From an uncultured Alphaproteobacteria bacterium (lineage in GTDB: Bacteria > Pseudomonadota > Alphaproteobacteria > RF32 > CAG-239), in NCBI GenBank assembly GCA_949297145.1, contig CASFQO010000011.1, forward strand, positions 62,001-126,000: a stretch of DNA of 64,000 bases, given 5' to 3'. This document shows positions 60,336 through 64,000 of the stretch, one piece after another; position 1 is the first letter of the stretch; the number at the start of each line of letters is the position of its first letter. The notes beneath the pieces were generated by a model, which was not told the DNA's origin, did no database searches, and saw nothing but the letters and a program-made list of their open reading frames with translations. The position numbers and the translations under genes are program-made.

Positions 60336-60872
60336 CTATTCATCCGCATCATCGGCATACGGATTCGCCACGGAGAATTGCTCCAAGATTTCCACCTCCA
60401 GCCCTTCCATTTCATCCGCTTCTTCATCTGTCTGATGATCAAATCCGAGAATATGCAAAAAACCATGAACCAACAAATGGCAATAATGCGCATAAACCGT
60501 GATATTCTTTTCATCTGCCTCGCGTTGCAGCGTTTCAAACGCAAGAATAATATCACCCAAGTCCAAGCGCTCGGATTTATCTAACATATCCCAGAATTCA
60601 TCATCATCAATATTAGCAAACGAAAGCACATTAGTGGGCTTATCCATACCGCGAAATTCTTTATTTAAGCGATGTACTTCATCATCATCACTCAGCGATA
60701 CATTAACATCAAAAGTTTTGCTCAAATCCAAGAAGTCTATATCGGCCACTTCGCTGACATAGTTAAAAGCCAAATCTTTCAGCTCTTCCGCAACTTTAAC
60801 CGCATCAAAATCCACTGCTTCCGTCCAGAGCGGATTATCCACCGAAACGTTCAGAACAATATTACTTTTCAT
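60336..60872 (-). CDS. ybeY: Endoribonuclease YbeY
   Basis: YbeY is a zinc endonuclease for 16S rRNA 3' maturation and ribosome quality control. The motif HLLVHGFLHILGFDH is the H-x3-H-x5-H metal site, followed by acidic DEEADEMEGLE. MSNIVLNVSVDNPLW (after MK) starts the domain. I chose the second of two adjacent ATGs (60872), five bases after AGGA, over ATG 60875 or a far upstream in-frame ATG. 178 residues. It overlaps phoH by 11 bp. The N-terminus is somewhat longer than E. coli's. Confidence 0.92.
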   Translation of the reverse strand: MKSNIVLNVSVDNPLWTEAVDFDAVKVAEELKDLAFNYVSEVADIDFLDLSKTFDVNVSLSDDDEVHRLNKEFRGMDKPTNVLSFANIDDDEFWDMLDKSERLDLGDIILAFETLQREADEKNITVYAHYCHLLVHGFLHILGFDHQTDEEADEMEGLEVEILEQFSVANPYADDADE

Positions 60873-61827
60873 CATGTTCCTTTCTGCTCTTTTCCTCATA
60901 TGCTTTAACAATTTTAGCCACTAACCCGTGACGAACAACATCATTGGCCGAAAAACTTACTGAGCTGATGTTGCTGACACCTTTTAAGGTTTCCAAAGCA
61001 TCGCGCAAACCGGAAACAACACCGCGCGGCAAATCCACCTGACTAAGGTCGCCGTTAACCACCATGCGTGAATTTTCACCCAACCTGGTCAAAAACATTT
61101 TCATCTGCATTGGCGTTGTGTTTTGCGCTTCATCCAAAATCACAAAAGCATTAGAGAGTGTACGCCCGCGCATAAAAGCCAGAGGTGCAATTTCGATTTC
61201 ACCTAAAGCAATTTTTTTATCCACCTGCTCAGCCGGCAGCATCTCATAAAGAGCATCATAAAGCGGACGCAGATACGGATCAACTTTCTCTTTCAAGTCA
61301 CCCGGTAAAAAGCCCAAATTTTCACCGGCTTCAACGGCCGGACGAGATAAAATAATTTTATCAACGGCCCCTTCAATCATCATAGAAACAGCCAGAGCCA
61401 CCGCCAAATATGTTTTACCCGTACCGGCAGGCCCTAAGCCAAAGACTAATTCATTTTTCATCATTTCGGTGATGTATTTAGCTTGTGTTGCCGAACGCGG
61501 ATAGATATAACGTTTTTTCGTTTTCAAAACAATTTCGCTCAAAGATTGTTTTTCATCATGAGTTTCCGCTCCGCCGCAAATACGAACGGCAGCTTTAACT
61601 TCTTGTTCACCGATAACATGACCTTTGCTGGCTTTTTCATACAAGATATCAATAGCGGTTTTGGCATTATCCACATCATTAGCCGCCCCTTTAATGGTAA
61701 TCTGATTACCGAAGCTCAAGATTTCAACATCCAACATCCGTTCAATCAAACGAATATTTTCGTCATTAACTCCCACAACCACTTTAAGCAACTGATTATT
61801 AAAGAGTTCAAAACTTAGTTCAGCCAT
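60862..61827 (-). CDS. ybeZ: PhoH-family ATPase YbeZ
   Basis: An NTPase linked to YbeY and rRNA processing. The Walker A is FGLGPAGTGKTYLAVALAVS (near residue 130), Walker B VILDEAQNTTPMQMKMFLTR, with PRGVVSGLRDALETLKGVSN at the end; the N-terminal KH-like domain (about 20-80) reads VGVNDENIRLIERMLDVEIL. 321 residues. It ends inside ybeY and starts one base after the miaB stop. Confidence 0.95.
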   Translation of the reverse strand: MAELSFELFNNQLLKVVVGVNDENIRLIERMLDVEILSFGNQITIKGAANDVDNAKTAIDILYEKASKGHVIGEQEVKAAVRICGGAETHDEKQSLSEIVLKTKKRYIYPRSATQAKYITEMMKNELVFGLGPAGTGKTYLAVALAVSMMIEGAVDKIILSRPAVEAGENLGFLPGDLKEKVDPYLRPLYDALYEMLPAEQVDKKIALGEIEIAPLAFMRGRTLSNAFVILDEAQNTTPMQMKMFLTRLGENSRMVVNGDLSQVDLPRGVVSGLRDALETLKGVSNISSVSFSANDVVRHGLVAKIVKAYEEKSRKEHDEK

Positions 61828-61828
61828 A

Positions 61829-63160
61829 TTAAAGTACCTCCCCGCTTAATGAATTTGTTGAAGCATCCGTAACCCGAACGTCAACAATTTTGTTGAGTAA
61901 TGAATTATCGGCAGCTGCGTGCAAATTTTGCATATAAGGTGTACGCCCGACCAACTGCCCTTTGTGTCTGCCTTTATTTTCAAACAACACCGGCATAACC
62001 TTTCCGATACTGTCCTTATTAAATTTCGTCTGATAAGAAAACAGTAAATCTTGCAAAATCTGTAATCTTTCTTTTTTAACTTTCTCTTCAATCTGTCCAT
62101 CCATAACCGCGGCAGGTGTCCCCGGACGACGACTATATTTGAAAGAGAAAGCTTGAATATATTTAACGCGATTAACCACATCCAGCGTCATCTGAAAATC
62201 TTCATCAGTTTCCCCCGGAAAGCCGACAATAAAGTCTGAAGACATGCCGATTTTTGGATTCGCCTCTTTGAGTTTATCCACCACGCGCAAATAGTCATCC
62301 CTGGTATGGCGTCTATTCATCTTTTTCAAGATAGCATCCGAACCGGATTGGATAGGCAAATGCAAATAAGGCATCAACTTAGATATTTCCTTATGGCAAC
62401 GAATTAAATCATCATCCACATCTGCCGGATAAGACGTTGTATAGCGAATACGTTGCAAACCGTCTATTTCCGCAATTTTATTTAAAAGATAAGCCAAATT
62501 ACGCTCATGCCCCAGAGCATCTTCTCCGTGGTAAGAATTAACATTTTGCCCCAAGAGGTTAATTTCCAAGCTCCCCGTTTGTACCAAACGTCTGGCCTCT
62601 TTTAACACATCTTCCACCGGACGAGAAACTTCCACACCGCGGGTATACGGAACAACGCAATAAGTACAAAAGTTATTACATCCCTCTTGAATAGCCAAAT
62701 AAGAACATCCGCTTTCAGATTTATTCTCCGGCAAGAAATCAAACTTAGACACCGCTGAAAATTCCGTATCCAAAAGTTGCTGCTGTCTTTGATGAAAAAT
62801 AGCATCAACCACTTCTTTCAAGCGAAAATATCTGAGTGGCCCCAACGCAAAATCAACATAAGGCGCCCGCTTTAGAATTTCTTTATCTTCAGCCTGCACC
62901 ACGCAACCGGTCACACCGATAACGGTGTCCAGTCCTTGAGCTTCACGTTCTTGTTTAATCAGATAGGCACGCCCCAAATCCGAAAAGACCTTTTCGGCCG
63001 CTTTTTCACGAATATGACAGGTATTAAAAATCACGACATCTGCGTCATGTTGATTTTGAGTTTTTTTCAACCCCATTTCTTCCAGCATCACCGCCATACG
63101 ATTAGAATCATAGACGTTCATCTGGCATCCGAAAGTTTTAATATAATATTTCTTGACCAT
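61829..63160 (-). CDS. miaB: tRNA methylthiotransferase MiaB
   Basis: Radical-SAM enzyme that adds 2-methylthio to i6A37; MiaA, its supplier, is at 7805. N-terminal cluster cysteines appear in KTFGCQMNVYDS, FNTCHIREKAAEKV and GVTGCVVQAED; the SAM cluster motif CNNFCTYCVVPYTRGVEVSR is near 165; a TRAM domain closes the protein (GKVMPVLFENKGRHKGQLVG, VRVTDASTNSLSGEVL). 443 residues. First gene of the ybeZ-ybeY-lnt operon; weak ribosome-binding site. Confidence 0.96.
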   Translation of the reverse strand: MVKKYYIKTFGCQMNVYDSNRMAVMLEEMGLKKTQNQHDADVVIFNTCHIREKAAEKVFSDLGRAYLIKQEREAQGLDTVIGVTGCVVQAEDKEILKRAPYVDFALGPLRYFRLKEVVDAIFHQRQQQLLDTEFSAVSKFDFLPENKSESGCSYLAIQEGCNNFCTYCVVPYTRGVEVSRPVEDVLKEARRLVQTGSLEINLLGQNVNSYHGEDALGHERNLAYLLNKIAEIDGLQRIRYTTSYPADVDDDLIRCHKEISKLMPYLHLPIQSGSDAILKKMNRRHTRDDYLRVVDKLKEANPKIGMSSDFIVGFPGETDEDFQMTLDVVNRVKYIQAFSFKYSRRPGTPAAVMDGQIEEKVKKERLQILQDLLFSYQTKFNKDSIGKVMPVLFENKGRHKGQLVGRTPYMQNLHAAADNSLLNKIVDVRVTDASTNSLSGEVL

Positions 63161-63202
63161 ATTTTTTATACATAATCCTAAAGCTAATTATTATTGGCAA
63201 CA

Positions 63203-63231
63203 AGTATACCAGCAAACTTTAATTTTTTCAA
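63203..63231 (-). promoter_or_regulatory. Promoter of miaB-ybeZ-ybeY-lnt
   Basis: Minus strand: -35 TTGAAA (63226-63231), 17 bp spacer, -10 TATACT (63203-63208). Confidence 0.7.
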
Positions 63232-63330
63232 ACAAAATCTACACTCCCCCGATGATTTTAGCAATAAATGTTTTTTCTGTTGCAAGATAAGAGTTTTTCT
63301 GGCAAAATAGCTATAAAGGAGTAGAAAGAA

Positions 63331-63777
63331 ATGTCAAAACGCAAAACAATCAACAATCACCTCCAAATTGCCAGTCCGGAAGAAAAAGAAATATTCTTAT
63401 CTACCCTCTGCACGCTAGCTCAAATTGACGGCAAAATAAAACCGGAAGAGATGGATTTTATTGAATCTCTCGGAAAGACCATGCATCTGGAATTAAAGCC
63501 GCAATTTTTCACCTGCTCACCTAAAAATTGCCTATCTAAAATAGGCTGCATCAAAGACCGCCGCCTAAGTTTGGAGCTCATCAAAGATATGCTGACCATA
63601 GCCTACACAGATAATGACTTTTCCGATTCGGAGGGACATTTTATCTGCGACGTCGGGGATGCATTGAAAATAGAGCCGCAAAAAATCGGAGAAATCAGCT
63701 CTTGGATTATAGACCACATCATCTGGTTAGAGCAAGAAGCCTTAATTTTTGAAGAAACAGACCGCAAAGGAGAATAG
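63331..63777 (+). CDS. TerB-like helical protein, 148 residues
   Basis: All-helical. The segment EKEIFLSTLCTLAQIDGKIK, then PEEMDFIESLGKTM, with later MLTIAYTDNDFSDSEGHFIC, is the TerB plan: two homologous helix bundles, each with an Asp-Gly-x-Ile/acidic loop that may bind a metal. TerB-like proteins appear in tellurite-resistance and stress-response contexts and as stand-alone proteins. Two cysteines, CSPKNC, lie in a central loop. AAAGGAG precedes the ATG. Coupled to the next gene with only a 2 bp gap. Confidence 0.75.
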   Translation: MSKRKTINNHLQIASPEEKEIFLSTLCTLAQIDGKIKPEEMDFIESLGKTMHLELKPQFFTCSPKNCLSKIGCIKDRRLSLELIKDMLTIAYTDNDFSDSEGHFICDVGDALKIEPQKIGEISSWIIDHIIWLEQEALIFEETDRKGE

Positions 63778-63779
63778 AG

Positions 63780-64000
63780 ATGCCTTCAGAATATTCATCA
63801 TCAACAAATACAAATTCATCCAACGACATAAATTACTATCTTGTTATCCAAAAATACTTAAAAAAACAATATCCGGATATATCCAAACAAGAAGCTAATA
63901 CTTTGTCGCGAGAAATTGTTTTTGCACCAGAAAACTATACCTCAAAAATTAATTCTGCTCCCAAACCGGTTAAAGCACTGCGTGAAAATTTAGCCGATTT
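63780..64000 (+). CDS. Orphan, N-terminal part cut by the window end
   Basis: 73 codons are visible: MPSEYSSSTNTNSSNDINYY, then LVIQKYLKKQYPDISKQEAN and TLSREIVFAPENYTSKI. A polar Ser/Asn-rich start is followed by a helical region. No family recognised. AAGGAG lies 8 bp before the ATG, and it starts 2 bp after the TerB-like stop, so it is likely in the same operon. Confidence 0.7.
   Translation, partial: MPSEYSSSTNTNSSNDINYYLVIQKYLKKQYPDISKQEANTLSREIVFAPENYTSKINSAPKPVKALRENLAD

Overview
The window is about 64 kb of AT-rich bacterial chromosome from an alphaproteobacterium. The taxonomic case is the circularly permuted, two-piece tmRNA gene with tag ANDNFAPVAVAA, the alpha-type ClpXP adaptor SspB beside it, an alpha-type ribbon-helix-helix protein, and an XRE regulator with the FQQIQKYEKGVNRIG signature. 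AT-richness, many short orphan genes and a glycogen cluster suggest a host-associated, probably uncultured lineage, but the species cannot be read from the sequence. Housekeeping genes are intact. Promoters are often near consensus (TTGACN, 16-17 bp, TATACT-like) and terminators are clear.

Layout. 1-4.6 kb: two tandem paralogous orphans with duplicated promoters, a small membrane protein, rplQ, and two proteins sharing an odd N-terminal leader. 4.6-6.8 kb: U32 tRNA hydroxylase-like gene and a DUF3108 protein. 6.9-14.7 kb: ddl-miaA-mreB-mreC-mreD-mrdA-rodA-lipoprotein, a cell-wall elongation cluster. 14.7-23.1 kb: orphans, a maltokinase-like gene divergent from malQ, tRNA-Arg(CCU), and an 830-residue orphan with a duplicated domain. 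23.1-28.2 kb: yejF and yejE without yejA/yejB, and a membrane protein that looks like a degenerate sulfatase-fold protein with a 15-residue repeat tail. 28.3-29.4 kb: ssrA-sspB-RHH. 30.3-38.5 kb: GT-C-like membrane protein, then glgB-glgX-malQ2 read leftwards. 38.5-43.3 kb: a very AT-rich gap, a DUF2934 mini-protein, MFS, NfeD/SPFH pair, ppa. 43.4-50.6 kb: orphans (one with a possible RelA/SpoT-like fold), HAD, MFS, GDYXXLXY/DUF2157 pair. 50.8-51.4 kb: an IS200-type element. 51.5-55.5 kb: secY-adk-rpsM-rpsK-rpoA. 55.8-64 kb: exported orphan, XRE regulator-trmB, miaB-phoH-ybeY-lnt, a TerB-like protein and a gene cut by the window end.

How they work together. One block builds the lateral wall (Ddl precursor, MreBCD scaffold, PBP2 and RodA synthases). 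A second block, split over two loci, handles alpha-glucans: branching, debranching, two 4-alpha-glucanotransferases and a maltokinase. ssrA and sspB form a ribosome-rescue and tag-recognition pair. The ribosomal cluster is fragmented: rplQ, normally next to rpoA, lies about 49 kb away, and nothing of the spc operon precedes secY.

Most unusual: the sulfatase-like protein lacking its expected metal ligands, the shared non-basic leader on two neighbouring proteins, the duplicated domain with a broken metallopeptidase-like motif, the possible RelA/SpoT-like orphan, and the broken ribosomal gene order. No CRISPR array, prophage or clear defence system was seen.
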